Positions 50,186 to 58,588 of a stretch of DNA of 64,000 nucleotides are shown piece after piece (the stretch's first letter is position 1; each line of letters starts with the position of its first letter). A program made the translations under genes and the position numbers. Under the pieces are notes generated by a model that was not told the DNA's origin, ran no database searches, and saw only the letters and a list, made by a program, of their open reading frames with translations. Source of the DNA: Actinomycetota bacterium (GTDB taxonomy: Bacteria; Actinomycetota; Actinomycetes; Nanopelagicales; Nanopelagicaceae). The stretch is from NCBI GenBank assembly GCA_009698815.1, contig WLPJ01000008.1:1-64000 (forward strand). Reading direction: 5' to 3'.

Positions 50186-51852
50186 TAGCGGGTCAGCTTT
50201 CGATAAGTAGCACGATGTGGACGTGCTGCATCTGCGCCAAGTCGCGAAATCTTATTCTCTTCATAGGATTCGAAGTTTCCCTCAAACCAGAACCAATGGG
50301 AATCACCCTCATAGGCCAAGATGTGTGTTGCAACGCGGTCCAAGAACCAACGATCGTGAGAGATCACAACTGCGCAACCTGGAAATTCGAGTAAGGCATT
50401 TTCTAAAGATCCAAGTGTTTCCACATCAAGATCGTTCGTTGGCTCATCGAGCAGAAGTAAATTACCACCGAGTTTTAAAGTAAGGGCTAAGTTCAAGCGG
50501 TTTCTTTCTCCGCCCGAAAGCACTCCGGCTTTCTTCTGTTGGTCAGGGCCTTTAAACCCGAACGCTGAAACATAGGCGCGTGAAGGCATTTCTACTTGGC
50601 CTACTTTTATATAGTCCAACCCATCAGAGACCACTTCCCATAATGATTTATTGGGATCAATTCCTCCACGTGACTGATCAACATATGAAATCTTCACAGT
50701 TTCGCCGATCTTTACATTTCCAGAATCGGCAGGCTCTAGACCCAAAATTGTTTTAAATAAGGTGGTCTTTCCGGCACCGTTAGGTCCAATAACTCCAACA
50801 ATTCCGTTGCGCGGCAAGGTAAATGAAAGATCATCGATCAAGATGCGATCGCCAAAACCTTTTGTTAGGTGATCGATTTCCACAACTATATTTCCAAGAC
50901 GCGGCCCAGGTGGAATCTGAATTTCATCAAAGTCCAACTTACGCATCTTGTCGGCCTCTGCCGCCATCTCTTCATAACGCGCAAGACGCGCCTTTGATTT
51001 AACTTGGCGACCCTTTGCATTCTGGCGAACCCATTCGAGTTCTTCAGTTAAACGCTTGGCGCGCTTGGCATCTTTCTGGCCTTCAATTTTTAGACGAGCT
51101 GATTTGGTCTCAAGATAAGTCGAATAGTTGCCCTCATATGGATAGGCGCGCCCGCGGTCGAGTTCGAGAATCCACTGTGCAACGTTGTCCAAGAAATAAC
51201 GATCGTGCGTAATCGCAACGACGGCGCCTGGATATTTATTTAAATGTTGTTCGAGCCAAAGAACTGATTCGGCATCAAGGTGGTTGGTAGGCTCATCGAG
51301 AAGCAATAAATCTGGTGCTTCCAAGAGCAACTTACATAAAGCAACGCGACGTTTTTCACCGCCAGAGAGAAGCTTTACATCAGATTCAGGTGGTGGGCAA
51401 CGAAGTGCATCCATCGCTTGTTCGAGCAAAGAATCTAACTCCCAAGCATTTCGGTGATCGAGTTGTTCTTGCAGCGTTCCCATCTCGGCGAGCAACTTGT
51501 CATAATCCGCATCAGGTTGTGACATCTCATCGCTAATTGCGTTAAAGCGATCGAGCATCGCAACAGTTTCGGCCACACCTTCTTTAACGTTATCGATAAC
51601 GTTCTTCTCTTCATTTAGATGAGGTTCTTGCAACAAGATACCTACGGTGTAACCAGGTGTCAGATACGCCTCACCATTTGATGGTTGTTGCAACCCGGCC
51701 ATGATCTGCAAGACGGTGGATTTACCGGCGCCGTTTGGGCCGACCACACCAATCTTTGCCCCTGGATAAAACATCAAGGTCACATCATCGAGAATTACCT
51801 TGTCACCATGCGCTTTGCGCGTCTTTTTCATCGTGTAAATGAATTCAGCCAT
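50185..51852 (-). CDS. ettA: Energy-dependent translational throttle protein EttA (ABC-F)
   Basis: 555 residues from the ATG at 51852, which gives the family start MAEFIYTMKK; a TTG two codons upstream is less likely. Two ABC domains: GPNGAGKST and LSGGEKRRVALC in the first, GPNGAGKTT and LSGGERNRLNLAL in the second, with the Arm insertion and a charged linker between. It has no membrane segments. EttA binds the ribosomal E site and gates the first elongation step according to ATP/ADP. It is the first gene of a four-gene operon and lies divergent from tRNA-Arg. It is the housekeeping ABC-F, not an antibiotic-resistance one. Confidence 0.95.
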   Translation of the reverse strand: MAEFIYTMKKTRKAHGDKVILDDVTLMFYPGAKIGVVGPNGAGKSTVLQIMAGLQQPSNGEAYLTPGYTVGILLQEPHLNEEKNVIDNVKEGVAETVAMLDRFNAISDEMSQPDADYDKLLAEMGTLQEQLDHRNAWELDSLLEQAMDALRCPPPESDVKLLSGGEKRRVALCKLLLEAPDLLLLDEPTNHLDAESVLWLEQHLNKYPGAVVAITHDRYFLDNVAQWILELDRGRAYPYEGNYSTYLETKSARLKIEGQKDAKRAKRLTEELEWVRQNAKGRQVKSKARLARYEEMAAEADKMRKLDFDEIQIPPGPRLGNIVVEIDHLTKGFGDRILIDDLSFTLPRNGIVGVIGPNGAGKTTLFKTILGLEPADSGNVKIGETVKISYVDQSRGGIDPNKSLWEVVSDGLDYIKVGQVEMPSRAYVSAFGFKGPDQQKKAGVLSGGERNRLNLALTLKLGGNLLLLDEPTNDLDVETLGSLENALLEFPGCAVVISHDRWFLDRVATHILAYEGDSHWFWFEGNFESYEENKISRLGADAARPHRATYRKLTR

Positions 51853-51879
51853 GGGCAAAACCTTAGTGGCTCGTGTCGG

Positions 51880-51885
51880 TACAAT
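51880..51885 (+). promoter_or_regulatory. Probable -10 of the tRNA-Arg transcript
   Basis: TACAAT lies 20 nt upstream of the mature tRNA-Arg 5' end. No clear -35 is found at the right distance. It lies in the 52-nt gap between divergent ettA and tRNA-Arg. Confidence 0.35.
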
Positions 51886-51904
51886 TAACTATCGACCTCT
51901 GCAG

Positions 51905-51978
51905 GCGCCTGTAGCTCAGTCGGATAGAGCACTCGCCTTCTAAGCGAGTTGTCGCAGGTTCGATTCCTGCCAGGCGCA
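51905..51978 (+). tRNA. tRNA-Arg(TCT)
   Basis: 74 nt: acceptor GCGCCTG/CAGGCGC, anticodon arm CTCGC-CTTCTAA-GCGAG (anticodon TCT), T arm GCAGG-TTCGATT-CCTGC, discriminator A at 51978. CCA is not encoded; the next bases are CATG, in which ATG is the orn start codon. Confidence 0.96.
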
Positions 51979-51979
51979 C

Positions 51980-52546
51980 ATGACTACACCCCTGCCCCAC
52001 CTGATCTGGATTGACTGCGAAATGACTGGCCTTGACCTAGTTGGCGATGCCTTGGTCGAAATTGCGGTCTTGGTCACAGACTCTGACCTAAACGTTATTG
52101 GCGATGGCATCGATGTCGTAATTGCAACCACCCCAGAAAAATTAGCGGGGATGAATGAGTATGTAACTCAAATGCATACGACATCAGGGTTGATCACAGA
52201 AATTCCAAATGGAACCACAATGAGCAAGGCCGAAGATGCGATCTTGGCTTACTTAGAAACAACTGGCACGGTTGCTGGAAAATCTCCGTTGGCCGGAAAT
52301 TCAGTCAGCGTTGACCGCAATTTTATTGCGCGCGATATGCCGCGGCTAAATGAATATTTGCACTACCGCACCGTCGATGTTTCATCGATCAAAGAATTGG
52401 CACGACGTTGGTATCCCAAGCTCTATTTCGCAGCCCCTGCCAAGACCGGCAACCATCGCGCCCTTGGAGATATCCAAGATTCGATCGCCGAACTGGCTTA
52501 TTACCGCTCAACTTTGTTTATCCCGACCACTACGGGCAACGAGTAA
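51980..52546 (+). CDS. orn: Oligoribonuclease
   Basis: 188 residues, DEDDh exonuclease that degrades RNA dimers and short oligomers, including pGpG. Catalytic residues: Asp/Glu in WIDCEMTGLD (about 10-19), Asp in SVDRNFIARDMP, and His/Asp in HRALGDIQDSI (about 158-168). The ATG at 51980 is the only start that keeps the conserved N-terminus, and it lies one base after the 3' end of tRNA-Arg, so no ribosome-binding site is possible outside the tRNA itself. The mRNA must be translated either leaderless after tRNA 3' processing or from within the tRNA transcript. Confidence 0.96.
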   Translation: MTTPLPHLIWIDCEMTGLDLVGDALVEIAVLVTDSDLNVIGDGIDVVIATTPEKLAGMNEYVTQMHTTSGLITEIPNGTTMSKAEDAILAYLETTGTVAGKSPLAGNSVSVDRNFIARDMPRLNEYLHYRTVDVSSIKELARRWYPKLYFAAPAKTGNHRALGDIQDSIAELAYYRSTLFIPTTTGNE

Positions 52547-52585
52547 GACCAGAGAGCAGGTAAGATAAGCATTCAATCAGCACAT

Positions 52586-52662
52586 GGTGGACGTAGCTCA
52601 GCTGGTAGAGCACCCGGTTGTGGTCCGGGATGTCGCGGGTTCGAGCCCCGTCGTTCACCCCA
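52586..52662 (+). tRNA. tRNA-His(GTG)
   Basis: Acceptor GTGGACG/CGTTCAC with the extra G-1 (52586) facing C73 (52659), the identity element of tRNA-His. Anticodon arm CCCGG-TTGTGGT-CCGGG gives GTG, T arm GCGGG-TTCGAGC-CCCGT, and CCA is encoded (52660-52662). It lies 39 nt after orn and 42 nt before ppa, possibly on one transcript. Confidence 0.96.
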
Positions 52663-52704
52663 AGTTTTTCTTGTCCGACTAAGCACTAAACGAGAGCGGT
52701 AGAA

Positions 52705-53190
52705 ATGATCTTCGACGTAGTAGTTGAAATCCCAGCGGGCTCCCGCAATAAATACGAAATTAATCATTCAACTGGCGAGGTTCGCCTTGATCGCATGCTC
52801 TTTACCGCAACCCGCTTTCCACATGATTATGGTTTCGTTAAGAACACTCTTTCCAATGATGGTGATCCACTTGATGCTTTGATCATGTTGGATGAGCCAA
52901 CCTTCCCTGGTTGCGTAGTTTCCTGCCGCGTTATCGGAATGTTCCGCATGACCGATGAAAAAGGCGGCGACGACAAGTTGTTATGCGTTGCAGCTGGAGA
53001 TATTCGTAAATCCAACCTCAATGATTTAGATGACGTTCCGATTTACGAACTAGATGAAATCAAACACTTCTTCGAGGTCTATAAGACCCTCGAGCCAGGC
53101 AAGGAAGTTCATGGCGGAGATTGGGTCGGTCACGACGCCGCCGAAGAAGAAATCCTCGCGTCATATGCGCGATATAACGAAAGCCACTAA
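52705..53190 (+). CDS. ppa: Inorganic pyrophosphatase (family I)
   Basis: 161 residues, short family I form as in mycobacteria. It hydrolyses pyrophosphate to drive biosynthesis. RFPHDYGFVKNT (about 32-43), the metal-binding GDPLDALIMLDEP (about 52-64) and KGGDDKLLCVA are diagnostic. It lies between tRNA-His and amtB; its stop is two bases before the amtB start. Confidence 0.96.
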   Translation: MIFDVVVEIPAGSRNKYEINHSTGEVRLDRMLFTATRFPHDYGFVKNTLSNDGDPLDALIMLDEPTFPGCVVSCRVIGMFRMTDEKGGDDKLLCVAAGDIRKSNLNDLDDVPIYELDEIKHFFEVYKTLEPGKEVHGGDWVGHDAAEEEILASYARYNESH

Positions 53191-53192
53191 TA

Positions 53193-54461
53193 ATGCAGGC
53201 AATTAATTCCGGCGATACCGCGTGGGTGTTAGCAAGTGCCGCACTTGTTCTATTTATGACACCAGGACTAGCCATTTTTTATGGCGGAATGGTTCGCGTA
53301 AAGAGCGCGCTAAATATGATGATGATGTCATTTGCTGCAATCGGCGTAACGACAATTATTTGGGTGCTCTACGGATATTCCTTAGCCTTCGGTAAATCAA
53401 ATGGTGGGCTAATCGGAAGCTTAGATCACATTGGTTTATCCAATACTTTGGATCAAGTAACTGGCCCCGAAGGCCATCAAATTCCCGTTCTGGCATTCGC
53501 TATGTTCCAATTAACTTTTGCAATCATCACAGTTGCACTTCTTTCTGGCGCAATCGCAGACCGTGCGAAATATGGTTCTTGGGTAATTTTCGTAGCTGTT
53601 TGGATTACTTTGGTTTACATACCTGTTGCGCACTGGGCTTTTGCTACTCAAGGCGGTTCTGGCGGTTGGATCATCGATAAATTAGGTGCACTCGATTTTG
53701 CGGGCGGCACAGTTGTTGAAATTAACTCAGGCGCGGCAGCGTTAGCCCTGGCACTTGTTCTTGGTAAGCGCGATGGCTTCAGACGTGATCCAATGCGACC
53801 ACACAATATGCCACTCGTTCTTCTCGGTGCCGGAATGCTCTGGTTCGGTTGGTTCGGATTTAACTCAGGATCAGCACTCTCTGCAGGTTCGCTGGCAGCA
53901 ACTGCAATGATTAATACTCAGATCGCAACAGCTGCCGCTGCAATGTCTTGGTTGGCATTTGAGAAAAAGCGCGATGGCAAAGCCACCACACTTGGCGTGG
54001 CATCTGGTGCGATCGCCGGTGCGGTTGCAATCACACCAGCCTGCGGATTCTTAAATCCACTTGGAGCGCTAGTGCTTGGTTTAATTGCTGGAGTTGCATC
54101 TAGCTGGGCTGTCACACGCAAATATAAATATGGCTATGACGATTCTCTAGATGTTGTGGGCGTTCACGGCGTTGGTGGAATCCTCGGAATGCTCTTCATC
54201 GGGCTTGCTGCAACAGTTACAGCAAATGCTGCAGGTAAAGATGGTCTCCTCTTCAGCGGCGGAACAGAGCTGATGCAGTCACAAGTAATCGCAATTATCG
54301 CTGTGGGCACATTCTCGTTCTGTGCTACTTGGCTAATTGCCACCGTCATTAGCAAAACGATTGGATTCCGCGCCTTCCGTGACGATGAGCTAAATGGCCT
54401 AGACACAACATTCCACGCCGAATCCGCCTATGACATCACCGGAAACTCAAACCGGTACTAG
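53193..54461 (+). CDS. amtB: Ammonium transporter AmtB
   Basis: 422 residues, eleven predicted membrane segments. The conduction-pore histidines lie in PVAHWAFATQGG (about 146) and VGVHGVGGILGMLF (about 320), and MFQLTFAIITVALLSGAIADR is a typical Amt segment. It takes up ammonium and is blocked by GlnK when nitrogen is plentiful. The signal peptide of some Amt proteins is absent. It forms amtB-glnK with a 27-nt gap; translation probably continues from ppa, two bases upstream. Confidence 0.96.
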   Translation: MQAINSGDTAWVLASAALVLFMTPGLAIFYGGMVRVKSALNMMMMSFAAIGVTTIIWVLYGYSLAFGKSNGGLIGSLDHIGLSNTLDQVTGPEGHQIPVLAFAMFQLTFAIITVALLSGAIADRAKYGSWVIFVAVWITLVYIPVAHWAFATQGGSGGWIIDKLGALDFAGGTVVEINSGAAALALALVLGKRDGFRRDPMRPHNMPLVLLGAGMLWFGWFGFNSGSALSAGSLAATAMINTQIATAAAAMSWLAFEKKRDGKATTLGVASGAIAGAVAITPACGFLNPLGALVLGLIAGVASSWAVTRKYKYGYDDSLDVVGVHGVGGILGMLFIGLAATVTANAAGKDGLLFSGGTELMQSQVIAIIAVGTFSFCATWLIATVISKTIGFRAFRDDELNGLDTTFHAESAYDITGNSNRY

Positions 54462-55480
<1,019 letters not shown>

Positions 55481-55507
55481 GTCACCATCTTCGCCGCCGC
55501 GAGCGTG

Positions 55508-55536
55508 TTAGACAAGGCTCAAAGCCCTGATAGGGT
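55508..55536 (+). promoter_or_regulatory. Probable tRNA-Lys promoter
   Basis: TTAGAC (55508-55513), 17-nt spacer, TAGGGT (55531-55536, TANNNT). Transcription would start near 55543, about 27 nt before the tRNA. The 5' leader contains the imperfect palindrome 55553-55570 (CATTCGAACGTTTGAATG), which reaches the first base of the tRNA. Confidence 0.5.
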
Positions 55537-55569
55537 CTGATCTTCATTCAAGCATTCGAACGTTTGAAT

Positions 55570-55642
55570 GGGTTGTTAGCTCAGTTGGTAGAGCAAGGCA
55601 CTCTTAATGCCTGGGTCGGGGGTTCGAGTCCCTCACAACCCA
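55570..55642 (+). tRNA. tRNA-Lys(CTT)
   Basis: 73 nt: acceptor GGGTTGT/ACAACCC, anticodon arm AGGCA-CTCTTAA-TGCCT (anticodon CTT), T arm GGGGG-TTCGAGT-CCCTC, discriminator A at 55642; CCA is not encoded. Its 3' end (55630-55647) is repeated at 58514-58531. Confidence 0.96.
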
Positions 55643-55647
55643 CTTAT
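55630..55647 (+). repeat. Left direct repeat at the tRNA-Lys 3' end (putative att)
   Basis: CCCTCACAACCCACTTAT covers the 3' T-stem strand, the 3' acceptor strand and five bases beyond the tRNA. It matches 58514-58531 at 17 of 18 positions, including 13 consecutive bases. Tyrosine integrases commonly use this part of tRNA genes as attB. Confidence 0.55.
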
Positions 55648-55679
55648 ATAAGTGAATCCGAGATCAATGCAACCGCGGT

Positions 55680-56945
55680 TTAAGGAATGGCAAATCCTTG
55701 CGTTGCTAGGAATGGCTTAACTTCCTCGAAGAAATCCTTAAGTGTTATTCCATGAGCCAATTTGAATGCTTCCTCAAATGTCTTGCCCTGTGCGACATAT
55801 TCGTAGTTTTTCAGAATTGCAGCAACTCCTCCGTGCCAAGCAACAAGATAATCTGTCATTCTGCGACCTAAGCCGTATTCACATTGTCCAAGTTCTGAAA
55901 AACCAGTTGCATTATTGGTCTGCTGCCAATGAGTCCACGCTTTATTGCAATCGCTAAAGGACACAGGTGATTTCTCAAAACGGTTTAAATCACCGTAGTT
56001 AAATTTGCCTTTGCTCATTAGCGATCTAACTAAGCCACCAAAAGTTGAGGCGCTTCCTTCGCGATACCAGGAAGGATGGTAAGGATAGGACAACGAATTA
56101 TTGGGGTCATTTCCGACGATAGCAGCGACAAACTGAGCATTATGAAATGTCTCGTGTGCGGATTCAAACCATGAGCCATCGATACCCGCAATGTTATTGT
56201 TCCAGCCATTTAGATTGGAGATAACTACCTTGCCGCATCCGGCGTTTGCGCCCGCTGTCGTTCCCGTTGGATTTTGGCCCACTAACCGTGGACAAGGTGA
56301 TGCCATTTGTTTATCGGCCCACTCCGCTGTTTCATACATGTAATACATTGGAGAAATCATGCTTGACAGCATTTTCCCTATGATTTCAAAAGACACCTCT
56401 GCACTTAGGCGATTTTCTTCATTTCGCGGATGTGATGGATTCTCACTAATCAGTTTCACCTTGTTGTTTTCAAGTGCTGAAAGATAGGGAGCCCACTCCT
56501 TAATAATCGCATCCAACTGTAGATACAGATTGCGTTCAATTTCCGAAACCCCAGGGTATGGAACTTCCGGTGTAGGTGTAGGTGTAGGTGTAATTAACTG
56601 AACACGAAAGCCAACTCCTGGTCCTGAGGAAAATTTTGGTGCGCCTACTGCATCTGCTAAGTAACGCCAAGGTTTAGGCAGTGGAACCTTATCTTTCAAT
56701 TTCAGGAATTTAGCAAATAGACCTTTACTCCCCATTACTTTTGTACAAGAAATTCCAAAGGTGTTAATTTGATATGTGCCTTTTGGAAATTTAACACCAA
56801 CGATTACTTCATTTTTAGTTACCTTGTAATTGCCACAACTTGGAGTTTGGGGACCTGCATGATCAGTTCCATAGGTGGATGTTGGAAGCAGGGTAAGGAT
56901 GAGGGCAACTAAAAGTCCATTGGAAACAGTCCCCTTAGTACGCAT
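55680..56945 (-). CDS. Predicted secreted gluzincin-type metallopeptidase
   Basis: 421 residues. Signal peptide about 1-26. Residues ~37-116 form a Cys-containing domain (FPKGTYQINTFGISC) of a kind seen in exported actinobacterial proteins; a TPTPTPTP linker (119-126) follows. The C-terminal region holds HETFH (264-268), a zinc-site HExxH, and 28 residues on WYREGSA (Glu296), the likely third ligand, as in peptidase_MA-like gluzincins. Cys218, Cys237 and others could form disulphides. It is divergent from the serine hydrolase at 57048 and lies inside the tRNA-Lys repeats. Substrate unknown. I am confident of export and of the HExxH, less of protease activity. Confidence 0.75.
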   Translation of the reverse strand: MRTKGTVSNGLLVALILTLLPTSTYGTDHAGPQTPSCGNYKVTKNEVIVGVKFPKGTYQINTFGISCTKVMGSKGLFAKFLKLKDKVPLPKPWRYLADAVGAPKFSSGPGVGFRVQLITPTPTPTPEVPYPGVSEIERNLYLQLDAIIKEWAPYLSALENNKVKLISENPSHPRNEENRLSAEVSFEIIGKMLSSMISPMYYMYETAEWADKQMASPCPRLVGQNPTGTTAGANAGCGKVVISNLNGWNNNIAGIDGSWFESAHETFHNAQFVAAIVGNDPNNSLSYPYHPSWYREGSASTFGGLVRSLMSKGKFNYGDLNRFEKSPVSFSDCNKAWTHWQQTNNATGFSELGQCEYGLGRRMTDYLVAWHGGVAAILKNYEYVAQGKTFEEAFKLAHGITLKDFFEEVKPFLATQGFAIP

Positions 56946-57035
56946 TCCAAAAGGGTAGCAAGAAGAGCAGATGAGTCAAGATCTAAAATCTTGCTCCAAA
57001 CCTTGGATGAGAGGTGAAAGAAGTACTTTGCCTTG

Positions 57036-57041
57036 TAATCT
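57036..57041 (+). promoter_or_regulatory. -10 of a probable leaderless promoter (serine hydrolase)
   Basis: TAATCT lies exactly 6 nt before the ATG at 57048, and no Shine-Dalgarno is present. The same hexamer at the same distance precedes the next gene (58577-58582). Confidence 0.45.
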
Positions 57042-57047
57042 GCTCAG

Positions 57048-58430
57048 ATGAATCCTGAAGAGATAATTGAATATGCATCTCATGAATTTGAACTTCTCAG
57101 GGCAGAGATGGAAATACCTGGCATCGCCTTTGGATTAATACACGAAGGTAATCTGGTTTATTCAGCCGGATTAGGTGAAAGTATTATTGGTAGCGGAATC
57201 CAACCAACATCAAAAACAGTTTTTCGCATTGCTTCTATGACAAAGAGTTTTACAGCAAAGGCAATATTGGACTTGCGGGATAAGGGCTTATTACAACTCG
57301 ACTTACCAATAACTACATATCTTCCTTGGGCTGCAACAATCGGTTTACCTGCTAACTCTGCTCCAATTACTATCCGCCATCTCTTAACTATGGGTGCCGG
57401 ACTTCCAATTGATGATCCATGGGGAGACCGACAAGAGAGTTTACCGATCTCAGACTTTGATGAAATGGTTAAATCGGGGCTAACTTTCAACAGGAGTGTT
57501 AACACTGGATTTGAATATTCAAATTTGAGTTACGCGTTACTTGGAAGAATTATTTCAGTGGTGACTGGTGAAGAATTTGAACCCTTCATTAAGCGAGAAA
57601 TTTTTGATCTGTTGGGCATGCAAGCTTCAACTTTCTTCACAGATGTTGTGCCAGATGAGTTCCGTGCCGTTGGGTATGCAAAATTTGCTTCTGGGCTAAC
57701 TCCTGAGCCAACTATAAAAACTGGTGCCTTTACCCCCATGGGTGGCTTGCATAGCAGTGTAGATGATTTAGCAAAGTGGGTTTCAACGTATCAACTTGGC
57801 AGGATCGAGCAACAAACTCCGTATCGATATGCGCAATCAGGGATGGCGAAAGCAGTAAATGAATCCCCAGAAAGAATCGTCATAAGTGCATATGGATTTG
57901 GTTTATTCATTAATGATGATGCGATACTCGGTCGTTTTGTGCACCACTCTGGTGGCTATCCAGGTTATGGCTCTCATATGAGATGGCATCTTGAGTCAGG
58001 TTGGGGAATCGTCGCCTTAGGAAATTTGACTTACGCGCCGATGAATATTGCTTGTACAAATATCATGAATCATATTGCACAAATTCATAGGAAATCGAGT
58101 AAACCAAAGATAAATATGGGTAATGCAACACAAGCAGCGATGATTGCTATTAATGACCTTATTAATAAATGGGACGATGCTGTTGCTGATGAGTGGTTCA
58201 CTGAAAATATGGATCTAGACCAGCCACGTGCAGAACGGATTGCCGAGCTGCGAAAATTGACATCAGGAAAAGATAATTGGAAACCCTTAGAGGGCTCAAT
58301 CACTGCACAAACGAAATCAAATGTAACTTGGAAAGTTGAGAGTGGGGGCAGTGCCATCGAAGTAGAACTGCTTATGAGCCCTCAAAAATCACCGAAAATT
58401 CAGAAGCTGACTTTAAAATCAGCCAATTGA
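57048..58430 (+). CDS. Serine hydrolase, class C beta-lactamase/DD-peptidase family
   Basis: 460 residues. The penicillin-recognising fold is complete: SMTK (Ser63, Lys66), YSN (Tyr157-Asn159) and HSGG in HHSGGYPGYGS (about 300). About 110 residues at the C-terminus form an extra domain with alpha and beta parts, as in esterases and D-aminopeptidases of this family. No signal peptide is seen, so it may be cytosolic, and it should not be read as an antibiotic-resistance enzyme. Together with the metallopeptidase it makes up the whole content between the tRNA-Lys repeats. Confidence 0.86.
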   Translation: MNPEEIIEYASHEFELLRAEMEIPGIAFGLIHEGNLVYSAGLGESIIGSGIQPTSKTVFRIASMTKSFTAKAILDLRDKGLLQLDLPITTYLPWAATIGLPANSAPITIRHLLTMGAGLPIDDPWGDRQESLPISDFDEMVKSGLTFNRSVNTGFEYSNLSYALLGRIISVVTGEEFEPFIKREIFDLLGMQASTFFTDVVPDEFRAVGYAKFASGLTPEPTIKTGAFTPMGGLHSSVDDLAKWVSTYQLGRIEQQTPYRYAQSGMAKAVNESPERIVISAYGFGLFINDDAILGRFVHHSGGYPGYGSHMRWHLESGWGIVALGNLTYAPMNIACTNIMNHIAQIHRKSSKPKINMGNATQAAMIAINDLINKWDDAVADEWFTENMDLDQPRAERIAELRKLTSGKDNWKPLEGSITAQTKSNVTWKVESGGSAIEVELLMSPQKSPKIQKLTLKSAN

Positions 58431-58513
58431 AACTTTGGCCCAATCTCTAATCTGAGTTGTGGATCAAAATCAATTGAACCCATACGTGTCCTATGAAGGC
58501 GATATAACCCGAA

Positions 58514-58531
58514 CCCTTACAACCCACTTAT
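58514..58531 (+). repeat. Right direct repeat of the tRNA-Lys 3' end (putative att)
   Basis: CCCTTACAACCCACTTAT, one mismatch to 55630-55647. It is not part of any tRNA. It lies between the serine hydrolase and the next exported protein and marks the right end of a ~2.9-kb unit. Confidence 0.55.
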
Positions 58532-58576
58532 GGCAAATATGAGTGTCGGACTATTCCCTAGTGGATATTGCAGGCG

Positions 58577-58582
58577 TAATCT
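58577..58582 (+). promoter_or_regulatory. -10 of a probable leaderless promoter (exported protein)
   Basis: TAATCT lies 6 nt upstream of the ATG at 58589, with a weak TTCCCT -35 at 17 nt (58554-58559). No ribosome-binding site is seen. Confidence 0.45.
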
Positions 58583-58588
58583 CTTTAT

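Noticed and set aside
50185-51852. ABC-F antibiotic-resistance (ARE) protein
   Set aside because: The start, the length and the gene context are those of housekeeping EttA.
55553-55570. LexA/SOS box near tRNA-Lys
   Set aside because: The CGAAC and GTTTG halves abut, without the four-base spacer of the Gram-positive SOS box.
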